The notes below the pieces were generated by a model. That model did not search any database, was not told the origin of the DNA, and saw only the letters and a list, made by a program, of their open reading frames with translations. Shown in pieces: positions 20,486 through 30,306 of a stretch of DNA of 45,590 nt. The translations under genes and the position numbers were made by a program. This DNA comes from a virus. The stretch is from positions 1 through 45,590 of IMG/VR virus record IMGVR_UViG_3300046009_009581. The stretch is one strand, 5' to 3'. Each line of letters opens with the position of its first letter. The first letter of the stretch is position 1.

Positions 20486-20800
20486 TTAAAATATTCTATA
20501 TCTTTTTTCATCAAAAGGACTAATACCATAAAATTTTTTTCTTTCAAAAATAATTCTATGTATTTTACCTGTCTCAAGACTTTTAATATCATACCAATTA
20601 TACACACCACTACAAAGATACCTTAACGAATCAGCTATATAACGATGGTCTTTATTTTTAAAAATTAATGAATCAATATCTATAAATTCAATTTGAATTG
20701 TATCCTCATAAATTCTGAAATTATCTAAATTTTCTACAATTTGTGATTTGCATGATAAAAATGAATAAAATAATAAACCTGTGACTAATATCTTTTTCAT
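20486..20800 (-). CDS. Minus-strand lipoprotein (moron candidate)
   Basis: 104 aa. Signal peptide MKKILVTGLLFYSFLSCKSQ with a Bacteroidetes-type lipobox (FLSC) puts a lipidated Cys at residue 17. The mature part is an acidic to basic soluble domain (DTIQIEFIDIDSLIFKNKDHRYIADSLRYLCSG...). It is the only convincing minus-strand gene, sits between two tail genes with a 2-nt gap to the convergent stop, and has its own promoter of the early type with the AAAGGTTATG start context. A role in host-surface change or superinfection exclusion is inferred by analogy with other phage lipoproteins. Confidence 0.8.
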   Translation of the reverse strand: MKKILVTGLLFYSFLSCKSQIVENLDNFRIYEDTIQIEFIDIDSLIFKNKDHRYIADSLRYLCSGVYNWYDIKSLETGKIHRIIFERKKFYGISPFDEKRYRIF

Positions 20801-20817
20801 AACCTTTATTTATATAA

Positions 20818-20849
20818 TAAATATAATAAATATAACTTGGAAAGCCAAA
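20818..20849 (-). promoter_or_regulatory. -33/-7 promoter P24 (minus strand)
   Basis: On the minus strand, TTTGGC (20849-20844), a 17-nt gap, and TTATATTTA (20826-20818). Spacing is identical to the plus-strand copies. It drives the lipoprotein gene. Confidence 0.8.
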
Positions 20850-20870
20850 CAAAATCCCATACCTTTCGCA

Positions 20871-20885
20871 TATTTATTATAAATA
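20871..20885 (+). promoter_or_regulatory. Putative late box, both orientations
   Basis: TATTTATT (20871-20878) overlaps TATAAATA (20878-20885), the exact T4 late consensus, 7 nt before ATG 20893. Confidence 0.5.
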
Positions 20886-20892
20886 ATAAAAT

Positions 20893-22257
20893 ATGAGTAC
20901 ATCTATATTTAAAGTTAGTGATGGAAGCACAATTACGTTTAAAAAACGTGGTCCTGAGCTATATGCTGTACTCTCTACACCTAGTGGGCAAGTTATCAAT
21001 GGACCATCAAGGATAAGTAACACTGAGGAATCAGCCGCTAGAGAAATATTATTAGCTAATAATATAATTAACCCCAATAATGGTGAACCATTACCTTACA
21101 TTATTGAAGGAAAACAAGATCAATCGAATCCTAATAATAACGGAGATATACCAGTTTATGATGTATCAATAACTATGAATGAAGTTGTTGATAATACAGC
21201 TCTAAACATAGCTAAAACTAATCAAGAAATATTAAAACAAGATAATGAAGCTTTAAATCAAACTTTAGAGGCTGAATTACCACCTGAAGTTAAGTTTACT
21301 AATTTTATTAATAATCAAAAATCAACTCTTAAAAAAAGATTAATTCCATTTGTTATAGATTTAATAACACCTATGGCTCCACAAATTATCCCTTTAGTAA
21401 TTTCTAATTTAGGTATAAGTGGAGACACAACAGTTGACTCATTAAAATCATCAGCTAAAGAAAAAGCAGATGAAGCTAAACAAAAAGCTAATGATGCTAA
21501 AGACGCCGCTAGTGAGGCTAAGGATAAAGCTAAAGACAAAGATGCTTTAAAAGCAGCTGCTTTAGCAGCTTCACCTACTATATTAAGTTTAATTCCTATA
21601 GAACAATTAACTAATTTAATAGATTGCCCATCAGCATCTGTTATACAATCAATTATTAAAAAACGAAATTCATTAGTTAATCAAATAAATAATATATATA
21701 ACTCTATTAAAAAAATTACATCTTTACAAGAAAGATCAGGACAGATTATAACTGCTGTGACTGTAGGTATTAATCTTATAACTTTAGCTCCCCCAAATAC
21801 AGTACCTGGAGCTTTTATAATAAATCATGAAAAATTAGCCACAGCTTTAAAAGTAGCTAAAACTGTAGTTAACACTGTCACATTATCATTAATATCATTT
21901 GGTACTTTTTTAGGTGTTATTTTAAAATTCTTAAGTGTGCTAGATGTTATAACACAATATTGTGCTGAAGATCTAAGAATGGATTTTGAAACTATAAATG
22001 ATGAGATTAACGCCTTAGCTAATCCTACAGTAGCCGCTACTCAAAATAGTAACACTAATACTTATAAAGGATTTACTTTAGGAGTGAAAATTGATGAAAC
22101 TAATGAAAGTAAGTACATTAGGCGATATGCTGTTGCTCAAAACAAACAAGGTGTAGACTTATTAAGAACAGACTCATCATTTGCCTCCGACCCATCAGTA
22201 TTAATATCTCAATTAAAATTTATAATAGATTCAAATCCTAATATAACAGCTGAATAA
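20893..22257 (+). CDS. Virion protein with Ala/Lys-rich repeat
   Basis: 454 aa. N-terminal beta part (FKVSDGSTITFKKRGPELYAVLSTPSGQVI), then a helical segment, hydrophobic stretches near 150-175 and 330-350, and a coiled-coil-like heptad stretch (EKADEAKQKANDAKDAASEAKDKAKDKD) near 190-217. The C-terminal part has a YKGFTLGV...RRYAVAQNKQGVDLL segment that resembles conserved ends of T4-like baseplate-region proteins. Role unknown; a tail or baseplate component by position. Confidence 0.6.
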   Translation: MSTSIFKVSDGSTITFKKRGPELYAVLSTPSGQVINGPSRISNTEESAAREILLANNIINPNNGEPLPYIIEGKQDQSNPNNNGDIPVYDVSITMNEVVDNTALNIAKTNQEILKQDNEALNQTLEAELPPEVKFTNFINNQKSTLKKRLIPFVIDLITPMAPQIIPLVISNLGISGDTTVDSLKSSAKEKADEAKQKANDAKDAASEAKDKAKDKDALKAAALAASPTILSLIPIEQLTNLIDCPSASVIQSIIKKRNSLVNQINNIYNSIKKITSLQERSGQIITAVTVGINLITLAPPNTVPGAFIINHEKLATALKVAKTVVNTVTLSLISFGTFLGVILKFLSVLDVITQYCAEDLRMDFETINDEINALANPTVAATQNSNTNTYKGFTLGVKIDETNESKYIRRYAVAQNKQGVDLLRTDSSFASDPSVLISQLKFIIDSNPNITAE

Positions 22258-22262
22258 TCAAA

Positions 22263-22270
22263 TATTTATA
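22263..22270 (+). promoter_or_regulatory. Putative late box
   Basis: TATTTATA preceded by A, 5 nt before ATG 22276. Confidence 0.5.
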
Positions 22271-22275
22271 ATCAT

Positions 22276-22650
22276 ATGAAAATCGATAGTTTAAAAAAAT
22301 TAATTAAAGAAGCAGTACGTGAAGCCATTCAAGAAGAATTAAAAGATATTCTACTTGAAGCGGTTAAATCACCTAAAACAGTAGTACAAGAAACATATGC
22401 TGGTGTGCAACCATCATATAGTCCACAACCAGTAATAGCCCAATCAAATGGAACAACTGTGAATCATGATCTTAGACGTAATCTAAGAAGTATGATTGGA
22501 AGTGAATTTGACACAGTTATTACTACTAATTCATCACACGCTCAACCATCTTATACTCCTCCACCTGTTAATACAGCTGGTGAAGGATCAAGTTTACCTG
22601 GTGGAGAAGTAGGTTTAGATCAAATAATGGGATTAATGAACACTAAATAA
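22276..22650 (+). CDS. Small virion-operon protein, 124 aa
   Basis: N-terminal amphipathic helix KIDSLKKLIKEAVREAIQEELKDILLEAV, a type often seen at the start of T4-like virion proteins, then a Pro/Gln/Ser-rich disordered region and a short helical tail (GLDQIMGLMNTK). Overlaps gp25 by TAATG. It may be a baseplate assembly helper. No known family is assigned. Confidence 0.65.
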   Translation: MKIDSLKKLIKEAVREAIQEELKDILLEAVKSPKTVVQETYAGVQPSYSPQPVIAQSNGTTVNHDLRRNLRSMIGSEFDTVITTNSSHAQPSYTPPPVNTAGEGSSLPGGEVGLDQIMGLMNTK

Positions 22651-23051
22651 TGGCATATAGAGTACCAAATATAAATCCAATAGATGTAGGACAACAAGTT
22701 GCTATAGGAGTGCCTATTCCTTTTAATAATCCTCAAGTTTTTACTCAAACTTTTACCACATCAGATCAGATAAAATCTAACTTAATTAATTTTATATTAA
22801 CAGCTAAAGGTGAAAGACTTTTAAACCCAAATTTTGGGACAACTATTAGACAATATTTGTTTGAAGATATAAATAATGATACTTTACAAAATTTAGAATC
22901 TACTTTAAATGTTGAGTTAACAACTAATTTTCCAACAGTTACATTCACTAGTATAAAAATTACTCCTGAGTATGATGTTAATACTATCAATATAGTTATT
23001 AATTATTATATACTTGGAGGTAATCCTAATACTCTTAACATAACATTATAA
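22650..23051 (+). CDS. gp25: Baseplate wedge protein gp25 (GPW/gp25 family)
   Basis: 133 aa, the usual length. Family pattern visible: IGVPIPFNNPQVFTQTFTTSDQIKSNLINFILTAKGERLLNPNFGTTIRQYLFE, then two strands. The EPR-type loop at the start of the conserved region is replaced by KGERLLNPNFG, as in many members. gp25 forms the inner wedge junction, contacts the sheath-tube base and joins gp6. It lies directly before gp6, the same order as in other contractile tails. Confidence 0.9.
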   Translation: MAYRVPNINPIDVGQQVAIGVPIPFNNPQVFTQTFTTSDQIKSNLINFILTAKGERLLNPNFGTTIRQYLFEDINNDTLQNLESTLNVELTTNFPTVTFTSIKITPEYDVNTINIVINYYILGGNPNTLNITL

Positions 23052-23052
23052 T

Positions 23053-24894
23053 ATGGCTAATGAAAATAGAAATATAAATTATTTAAATAAAGATTTTAAT
23101 AGTTTTAGAACATCATTAATTGATTTCGCTCAAACATACTTCCCAACAGTATATAATGATTTTACTCCATCATCCCCAGGGATGATGTTTTTAGAAATGT
23201 CAGCTTATGTTGGGGATGTTTTATCTTTTTATTTAGATAATCAAATTCAAGAAAATTTTTTACAATTTACTAGACAACAAAATAATTTATATGCTTTAGC
23301 ATATATGATGGGTTACACCCCTAAAGTAACCTCAGTTTCTACAGTTAACATTGATTTTTATCAAAAAATACCATCAGTAGCTAGTAACCCAGATTTTAAT
23401 TATGTTTTAAAGGTAGATGAAAACTTATCAATATCTTCACCATTACAAAATATAGCTACATTTTTAATTCAAGATCCTATTGATTTTTCTTATTCAAGTT
23501 CATCAGACCCAACAGAAATAACACTATATGATAATGATTATTATTTATTAAAAAAGACTAGAAAAGCTATATCAGCTGAAATCAAAACCACAACATTTTC
23601 ATTTACAAATCCCCAACGATTCCAAACTGTAGAAATAAATGACTCTAATATAATAGGTGTTTTAGATATAACTGATAGTGATGGAAATAAATGGTACGAG
23701 GTACCATATTTAGCTCAAGAGATGGTTTTTGATACTATCAAAAATACTAATATTAATAATCCTAATTTCTCATCAGATAGTGGAAATACCCCATATTTAT
23801 TACAACTTCGAAAAGAACCACGTAGATTTGTAACTAGATTTATAAATACTGGATCTTTAACACTCCAATTTGGAGCTGGTACTAATACTCAAAATAATGA
23901 TGAAGAAATTACACCTAATCCTGAGAATGTTGGTTTAGGTTTACCTTACAAACAATCTAAATTAACAACAGCTTATTCACCGACAAATTTCTTATTCACA
24001 GATACATATGGAATAGCTCCATATAACACTACTCTAACAGTTAGATATTTAACTGGAGGTGGATTACAATCAAATGTAGGTATTAGTACTTTAACAGTAA
24101 TTAATAATAAAGATTTAATAAAATTTCAAAATGTAAACTTAGATCAAACTTTAGCTAATACTATTTTTAATTCTATAGCTGTAACTAACCCTATAGGATC
24201 AACTGGAGGTGGAGCTGGGGATACTGATGATGATATTAGGTTAAAATCTTTAAATTCTTTTACTACTCAACAAAGAACTGTAACCCAAAATGATTATTTA
24301 ATTAGAGCTTTATCATTACCTTCTGATTATGGTAATTTAGCTAAAGCTTATATTGAGCCTGAAAAAATATCAAACTTATTACCTGGAGAAACACCCTCAA
24401 TATTGAATTTATATATTTTAGCTTTTGATGCTAATAAAAAATTAACAACATCCCTCCCAGCCTTAAAACAAAATTTATCTACCTATTTATCACAATATAG
24501 AGTAATAAATGACTCTATTAAAATTAAAGATGCATTTATTATTAATATAGGTATTGATTTTGAAATTACAGTATTACCTAATTTTAATAGTAGTTTAGTT
24601 ATAGCTAATTGTATAACTAAGTTAAAAGAATATTTTAATATAGATAATTGGCAAATTAATGAACCTATAATATTAAAAGATATATATATTCTTTTAGATA
24701 AAATAAGTGGTGTACAAACTGTTAAAAATGTTAATATAATTAATAAATATGGTTCATTATTAGGTTATTCTAATTATTCATATGATATAGCAGGTGCTAC
24801 CCAAAATGAAACTATTTACCCCTCATTAGATCCAATGATATTTGAAGTAAAATATCCTGATGTTGATATAAAAGGTAGAGTTGTATCTTTTTAA
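23053..24894 (+). CDS. gp6: Baseplate wedge protein gp6 (baseplate J-like)
   Basis: 613 aa. Start YLNKDFNSFRTSLIDFAQTYFPTVYNDFTPSSPGMMFLEMSAYVGDVLSFYLDNQIQENFL is the gp6 N-terminal signature. The middle has GGGAGDTDDDIRLKSLNSFTTQQRTVTQNDYLIRAL, the core block of baseplate J/gp6 proteins. The C-terminal part has alpha/beta modules (LKEYFNIDNWQINEPIILKDIYILLDKISGVQTV). gp6 forms the ring that holds the wedges together. It starts 2 nt after gp25. Confidence 0.92.
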   Translation: MANENRNINYLNKDFNSFRTSLIDFAQTYFPTVYNDFTPSSPGMMFLEMSAYVGDVLSFYLDNQIQENFLQFTRQQNNLYALAYMMGYTPKVTSVSTVNIDFYQKIPSVASNPDFNYVLKVDENLSISSPLQNIATFLIQDPIDFSYSSSSDPTEITLYDNDYYLLKKTRKAISAEIKTTTFSFTNPQRFQTVEINDSNIIGVLDITDSDGNKWYEVPYLAQEMVFDTIKNTNINNPNFSSDSGNTPYLLQLRKEPRRFVTRFINTGSLTLQFGAGTNTQNNDEEITPNPENVGLGLPYKQSKLTTAYSPTNFLFTDTYGIAPYNTTLTVRYLTGGGLQSNVGISTLTVINNKDLIKFQNVNLDQTLANTIFNSIAVTNPIGSTGGGAGDTDDDIRLKSLNSFTTQQRTVTQNDYLIRALSLPSDYGNLAKAYIEPEKISNLLPGETPSILNLYILAFDANKKLTTSLPALKQNLSTYLSQYRVINDSIKIKDAFIINIGIDFEITVLPNFNSSLVIANCITKLKEYFNIDNWQINEPIILKDIYILLDKISGVQTVKNVNIINKYGSLLGYSNYSYDIAGATQNETIYPSLDPMIFEVKYPDVDIKGRVVSF

Positions 24895-24901
24895 TTTTAA
24901 A

Positions 24902-24909
24902 TATTTATA
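24902..24909 (+). promoter_or_regulatory. Putative late box
   Basis: TATTTATA preceded by A, in AAATATTTATAATAAAATG, 5 nt before ATG 24915. Confidence 0.55.
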
Positions 24910-24914
24910 ATAAA

Positions 24915-25955
24915 ATGGCTATCTATAAAATTTTTCCTGAAAAAGACGCTACAATATACTCAGAGTATCCTACTAAAAATACAGGATTAGATGAAATTTT
25001 AGAAGCATCAGTATATTTAGACACTAGTTCTAACTCTCAAAGAAGTAGATTTTTAATAAAATTTCCTTCAGATGAAATATCAAGTATTTTTACTAATTAT
25101 ATTAATCCTGGAAACTTAACATGGAGTGCATCTTTAAGATGTTACTCAGCTTTTGCTGAAGGTTTAAATGGATCATCTTCTATTTTAGTATATTTAGTAT
25201 CTGGTTTATGGAATATGGGAACTGGAAAATACAATTATGATCCTGAGTACCAAAATGGAGTTAGTTGGAATTATAAATTTTCATCAGGAAGCAGCCCATG
25301 GAATACCCCTGGTGGTGATTTAGCCTCAGGAGTTATTGGGTCTCAATCATTTTCATATTATAATAATTTAGATTTAAATATAAATTTATTTGGTGTAGAT
25401 AGTAATACTTTAATAAATAATGATGGATTTATATTTAAACAACCTTATGAATATATAGATAGTTTAAATTCCCAAGTTAAACTTCAATATTTTTCAAGAG
25501 ACACTCATACTATTTACCCACCATGTCTAGAACTAAAATGGTATGATTTTACTTTCAATACAGGTTCATTATCCCCATTAACTACACCACAAGCTGTTAT
25601 TTCTATAGATGAAAACCCAGGTGTATTTTATCCTGAAAGTATTAATAGATTTAGAGTGAATGCTAGACCCGAATACCCAGCTAGAGTATTCCAAACTTCA
25701 TCTTATTATACTCAAACATATTACTTACCTACAACTTCATACTACGCTGTTAAAGATTTAGATACTAATGAATATATTATTGATTTTGATACTCAATTTA
25801 CTCAATTAAGTTGTGACTCTAATGGTAATTATTTTGATCTTTATATGAATGGGTTGGAGCCTGAAAGATATTATACTATATTAATTAAGACAATTATTAG
25901 TGGTAGCACTATAATATTTAATAATAATTATAATTTTAAAGTAATAAATGGCTAA
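24915..25955 (+). CDS. DNRLRE-like virion protein
   Basis: 346 aa. KDATIYSEYPTKNTGLDEILEASVYLDTSSNSQRSRFLIKF (about 10-50) matches the DNRLRE domain start, KDTTIxxxxPxxNxGxxxxLxV...RxLIxF, found in carbohydrate-binding and surface proteins. It is followed by GNLTWSASLRCYSA and a beta-rich tail. In related phages proteins of this type follow gp6 in the baseplate cluster. Likely a peripheral baseplate or wedge protein. Its end overlaps the next gene by 8 nt. Confidence 0.65.
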   Translation: MAIYKIFPEKDATIYSEYPTKNTGLDEILEASVYLDTSSNSQRSRFLIKFPSDEISSIFTNYINPGNLTWSASLRCYSAFAEGLNGSSSILVYLVSGLWNMGTGKYNYDPEYQNGVSWNYKFSSGSSPWNTPGGDLASGVIGSQSFSYYNNLDLNINLFGVDSNTLINNDGFIFKQPYEYIDSLNSQVKLQYFSRDTHTIYPPCLELKWYDFTFNTGSLSPLTTPQAVISIDENPGVFYPESINRFRVNARPEYPARVFQTSSYYTQTYYLPTTSYYAVKDLDTNEYIIDFDTQFTQLSCDSNGNYFDLYMNGLEPERYYTILIKTIISGSTIIFNNNYNFKVING

Positions 25956-26295
25956 TTACCCATTAAATAAAACAGTGTATGATTCTACTCAATATAAAAA
26001 AGTAGTTGATACTTCTTTTAGTCAATTATCACCACCACCATTACCAAAAGAAGATACTATAACAGTTGGTGAATTTTTTAATTATTATACTAAAATATTT
26101 TATGATATCCCAACAACAGGAAATATTAATTCTCATGAGTATTTAGTTAAAACAAGTGGCGAGTACATAAATATCTCGGCCCCAAATGAAGAAGTTCAAT
26201 TATTGTTAGATGAAATAACTTCATTAAGACAACAGTTATTAGAATCACAACAACAAGTGATTAATTTACAAACATCATCAAGTTTAAATATATAA
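25948..26295 (+). CDS. Small virion-operon protein, 115 aa
   Basis: Mostly helical C-terminal end (EEVQLLLDEITSLRQQLLESQQQVINLQ) with coiled-coil heptads, and an N-terminal region with PPPLPKEDTITVGEFFNYYTKIFYDIPTTG. Overlaps the gene before by 8 nt. Probably a baseplate assembly component; no family is recognised. Confidence 0.65.
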   Translation: MANYPLNKTVYDSTQYKKVVDTSFSQLSPPPLPKEDTITVGEFFNYYTKIFYDIPTTGNINSHEYLVKTSGEYINISAPNEEVQLLLDEITSLRQQLLESQQQVINLQTSSSLNI

Positions 26296-26299
26296 TTAC

Positions 26300-29200
26300 A
26301 TGGCTATAGAGGTTAACCCATTACAAGATACTAATACTACTAATATTCCTCTTGTAGAATCATTATCAAACATAGCTTTTTTTGATCCTTCTATTGATCA
26401 TGTAGAATATGTTATACAATCAAATGATAAATCTTTTATAAGTACTAATTATGATTTTAAAAATTATAGATTCCCAACAAATGGGACTATAATTAATAAC
26501 ATGATATCAGATATTGATATTGACCCAATATCTGATTTAACCAATAATGGTTTAAATAATGGAATCTTTATTGTAAGTTATAATTTTCTTAGAAATCAAC
26601 TCCAAACATCATATCAAAATCAAAATCTTTTTATAAAAGAAATATCAGCTGATAGGACAGAATTAAAATTAGATTTTTTACAAAATAATATTTTTACATC
26701 AGAATTAGAAAATTTTAAAATTCTTATAACTAATAATTTTAATAATTATTTTGAGGAATTTTATTTAAATTTTGGGGACAATAATTTAATAGCTGCTAAT
26801 AACTTTGATTATAACTCAACAACATATGAAATTATTGTTAATTTAGTTAACCCATTACCAAATATTCTAACAGTTAATACTCCATTATGGATAGTTACTA
26901 AAATAGCAGATTCTTTAGTTTTTAGAATAACATCTACTCCTGAACCTATCTCTCCAACCGTAACTTCATTTCCATTAAGAGGTCCAAATTTTAATTTATC
27001 ATTAAATGATCAAATAAACAACTCAACAGATTATAATAATTATAGTACATTAATAACTAGTTCCTTATTATCTACATCATATTCCCAATTAAATAATCTA
27101 ATCTCTTCTTCAGGAATAGAAATTAATGTAGATTATACTGATTTTAATAATTTTATATATTTCTCCTCAGCTGTTCAAAGAATAAATAATTTTACTTATA
27201 AAGTATCTCAAATTTCATCATCACAAGCTGAAATAAACATATTAAATGGGTCAATTGGTTATATTACATCAAGTAATATTATAACTTTAACTAACCAAAT
27301 TAATAATATTATTGAAAATTTCGATGGTTATGAGTATTTTTTATATTATGGAACAGGATCTTGGTCTTGGCCTAAATCTACATCAACAATCCCATATACT
27401 TTATTCTCTCCAACTTCAACAGAAGTTATAAACTGGTTAGGAAGCTCAAATATAAATTCCACATCAGGAGTGCTAGGAAGTGCTTCTTTATTTGACAATA
27501 GTAATTCTAATCAATTAATTAAATCTATCCCAGATTATCTTAAAGATGATCCTCAAAATACTCCATACAATTTATTTATTGATATGATGGGTCAGCATTA
27601 TGATGATATATGGTTATATTATAAAGATGTTACTAATTTATACCAAGCTGATAATAGATTGGATTACGGTATTTCTAAAGATTTAATTAAACAAGCTTTA
27701 GAATCTTTTGGTGTTTATATTTATCAAAATAATTTTTCATCAAATGATTTATACACTTCATTTTTAGGATATGGAACTCTCAACCCAGAGACTACTAATG
27801 TATTGCCTGTAACTACAGGATCATTCCAAGATTATATAAATAATTATATTACTGCTTCTTATGATGCCTCTGTAACTCCATTAGATGATTATAATAAAGA
27901 AATATATAAAAGAATATACCATAACTTACCTTATTTAGCTAAAACTAAAGGTACTATACCTGGTTTAAGAGCATTAATAAATTGTTTTGGTGTACCTGAT
28001 ACTGTTTTAAGAATTAGTGAATTTGGAGGTAGAGATAAAGATACTTCTACTTATGATTATTTTGATCAACAATTTAATTATGCTTTAAACATAGAGCAAG
28101 ATGCTGATACATATGTTACAAGTTCATTTAGAGTACAAAATGCTTGGCCTAACAACCATTCCATAAATGGTGGACCACCAGATGCTATCCAATTAAGAAT
28201 TAAACCATATGTTGCATCTGATTTTTCCCAACCGTATTCCCAAAGTATATTCGAAGTATCAGGTAGTACTGGAGGTTATACATCTAATCTAACATTAACA
28301 TATACTGGCTCAGGTTTAATTTCTTCTTCTTATAGTGGATCAACATATTCATCCTCTTATCAATTTGCCACCTTAACATTAGATGTTAAAGGTAACTCAA
28401 CATCAACATGTAGTATATATGCTCCATTCTTTGATGGAAATTGGTGGTCAATTATGATTAGTAGGTCTGGGTCATTAACAGATGGAACAACTGATAATTC
28501 TACTTTCACATTATATGCTGGTAATAGATTATATTATGATGGGTATGATGGAAATCAAATAGGATATTTAGTCTCATCCTCATACGCTGGCCCAACCTGG
28601 GGTTGGAATGGAGATGACATTTATCATTTCTCAACTCCAATCCAACCCCATTACTCAACATACTCCGGTTTTGTAGGATTAGCTCAAGAAATAAGGTATT
28701 TAGCTAGCACTCAAAGTGTAGAGCCATTTAAGGATTATATAATGAATCCTCAATCTATAGATAATCTTGGAGAAACAACATACGCTGATAGATTAATTTT
28801 TAGAGCTCCATTAGGTGGAGACTTATATACTGGTTCTATTTCTGTCCATCCTAAAATAACTGGCTCTTGGGCTATTACTCAATCATTTAAACCAGTTGGA
28901 GGTGGAACTCTAAGTGGCTTTAAAATTAATAGACCTAATTTTACACCAAATGTAGAAACAAGATTTTTAAATTCTCCTATAATAGGTTTAAGAGGAAGAG
29001 TAACAGATAAAATACAAATTGTATCTTCTAGTTTACCTACAGGAAGTGTATTATCACAATATACTAGTTTAGAACAAAATTATCCATCATTAGGTAGTGA
29101 ATCTCCAGATGTTAATTTATTAGAAGTAGCATTTTCACCTCAAAACGAGATTAATGATGATATTATTGACTCATTAGGATATTTTAATATAGGTGAATAT

Positions 29201-30301
29201 ATTGGTGACCCAAGACAAGTATCATCATCAGCTACATCATACCCTGATTTAGTAAATTTAAGTAATAATTTCTTTCAAAAGTATTTTGATACTTATAATT
29301 TAAAAGATTATGTAAGACTAATTAAATATTTTGATAACTCCTTATTCAAAATGATTAAAGATTTTGTTCCTGCCAGAACAAGTCTTACATCAGGTGTAGT
29401 TATTAAACAGCATATTTTAGAAAGAAATAAGTATCCTCAACCTCAAGTAGAGTGGGAAGAACTAGATTATAGTGGTTCTATTGACACAGCTTTCTTTAGT
29501 GGTAGTACTGGAGGAACATTTAATAATTATAATACTCTAATAGCAGGTGTAGGATCAGTTCCAGGTACTGGTGATGCTCCATTAGTATATTCTGGTTCAT
29601 TTATAGTTAATAGTGCTTCTCCAATAAATTATTTCACTGTGTCTTCAAGTGGATTATATTTTGATAATAGAAATAACCCTGATCAAATAGAATTTGTTAA
29701 TGGAGAAATAGTGACTTATTTCACAGGTAAAACAATTATAGGGACAACAGGAATTGTACCCGCAAGTGAAACTGTTACTTTTATATTATCTTCTTCTATT
29801 CAAGGACAAATCACATCTAGTATTATAGCAACAGGTGGAGGCCCTGTTAGTTTCCAAATATACTCTCCTTATATATCTTGCTCTAATGAAGAAAGATTTT
29901 CATTATGGATACAAGGAGATGCAGGAACTATACCAACAACTTTATCTCCAATATATTTTGGAGTATATGAGTTTTTACCATACTCTGAACAAACTTGGAC
30001 TCAATATTATACTGGGTCAACTGGGGTATCTACTATAATTTATTCTTCTCAAGATGAATTTTATAATGGGGAATTACCTGGGACTGAGTTCACAGTAGTA
30101 GATGGTGAATTAAACCCAGATAATGAATTTAAACTACCTACTACTTTAGAAATATACTATGATCCAACATTATATCTAAGTAATATAACACCTTTAGGAG
30201 ATTTTTTAGATATTAACACTTCACCAAATCAAGGTGAAATATATTTATGGTATGACACTGGTAGTATATTACAACCTGGTGGGCCACCAATACAAAGATA
30301 A
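26300..30301 (+). CDS. Large baseplate wedge or tail-appendage protein, 1333 aa
   Basis: The longest gene of the window. A region near residues 420-560 (YDDIWLYYKDVTNLYQADNRLDYGISKDLIKQALESFGVYIYQ and EIYKRIYHNLPYLAKTKGTIPGLRALINCFGVPDTVLRISEFGG) is typical of large baseplate proteins of T4-like and P2-like phages, with KTKGTxxGLRALINCFG as its core. The rest is beta-rich with many T/S/G repeats, suited to a fibre or appendage. T4 gp7 has similar size and gene position, so gp7-like is a reasonable reading. The C-terminal third may bind the next proteins of the cluster. Confidence 0.7.
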   Translation: MAIEVNPLQDTNTTNIPLVESLSNIAFFDPSIDHVEYVIQSNDKSFISTNYDFKNYRFPTNGTIINNMISDIDIDPISDLTNNGLNNGIFIVSYNFLRNQLQTSYQNQNLFIKEISADRTELKLDFLQNNIFTSELENFKILITNNFNNYFEEFYLNFGDNNLIAANNFDYNSTTYEIIVNLVNPLPNILTVNTPLWIVTKIADSLVFRITSTPEPISPTVTSFPLRGPNFNLSLNDQINNSTDYNNYSTLITSSLLSTSYSQLNNLISSSGIEINVDYTDFNNFIYFSSAVQRINNFTYKVSQISSSQAEINILNGSIGYITSSNIITLTNQINNIIENFDGYEYFLYYGTGSWSWPKSTSTIPYTLFSPTSTEVINWLGSSNINSTSGVLGSASLFDNSNSNQLIKSIPDYLKDDPQNTPYNLFIDMMGQHYDDIWLYYKDVTNLYQADNRLDYGISKDLIKQALESFGVYIYQNNFSSNDLYTSFLGYGTLNPETTNVLPVTTGSFQDYINNYITASYDASVTPLDDYNKEIYKRIYHNLPYLAKTKGTIPGLRALINCFGVPDTVLRISEFGGRDKDTSTYDYFDQQFNYALNIEQDADTYVTSSFRVQNAWPNNHSINGGPPDAIQLRIKPYVASDFSQPYSQSIFEVSGSTGGYTSNLTLTYTGSGLISSSYSGSTYSSSYQFATLTLDVKGNSTSTCSIYAPFFDGNWWSIMISRSGSLTDGTTDNSTFTLYAGNRLYYDGYDGNQIGYLVSSSYAGPTWGWNGDDIYHFSTPIQPHYSTYSGFVGLAQEIRYLASTQSVEPFKDYIMNPQSIDNLGETTYADRLIFRAPLGGDLYTGSISVHPKITGSWAITQSFKPVGGGTLSGFKINRPNFTPNVETRFLNSPIIGLRGRVTDKIQIVSSSLPTGSVLSQYTSLEQNYPSLGSESPDVNLLEVAFSPQNEINDDIIDSLGYFNIGEYIGDPRQVSSSATSYPDLVNLSNNFFQKYFDTYNLKDYVRLIKYFDNSLFKMIKDFVPARTSLTSGVVIKQHILERNKYPQPQVEWEELDYSGSIDTAFFSGSTGGTFNNYNTLIAGVGSVPGTGDAPLVYSGSFIVNSASPINYFTVSSSGLYFDNRNNPDQIEFVNGEIVTYFTGKTIIGTTGIVPASETVTFILSSSIQGQITSSIIATGGGPVSFQIYSPYISCSNEERFSLWIQGDAGTIPTTLSPIYFGVYEFLPYSEQTWTQYYTGSTGVSTIIYSSQDEFYNGELPGTEFTVVDGELNPDNEFKLPTTLEIYYDPTLYLSNITPLGDFLDINTSPNQGEIYLWYDTGSILQPGGPPIQR

Positions 30302-30306
30302 TAGAT

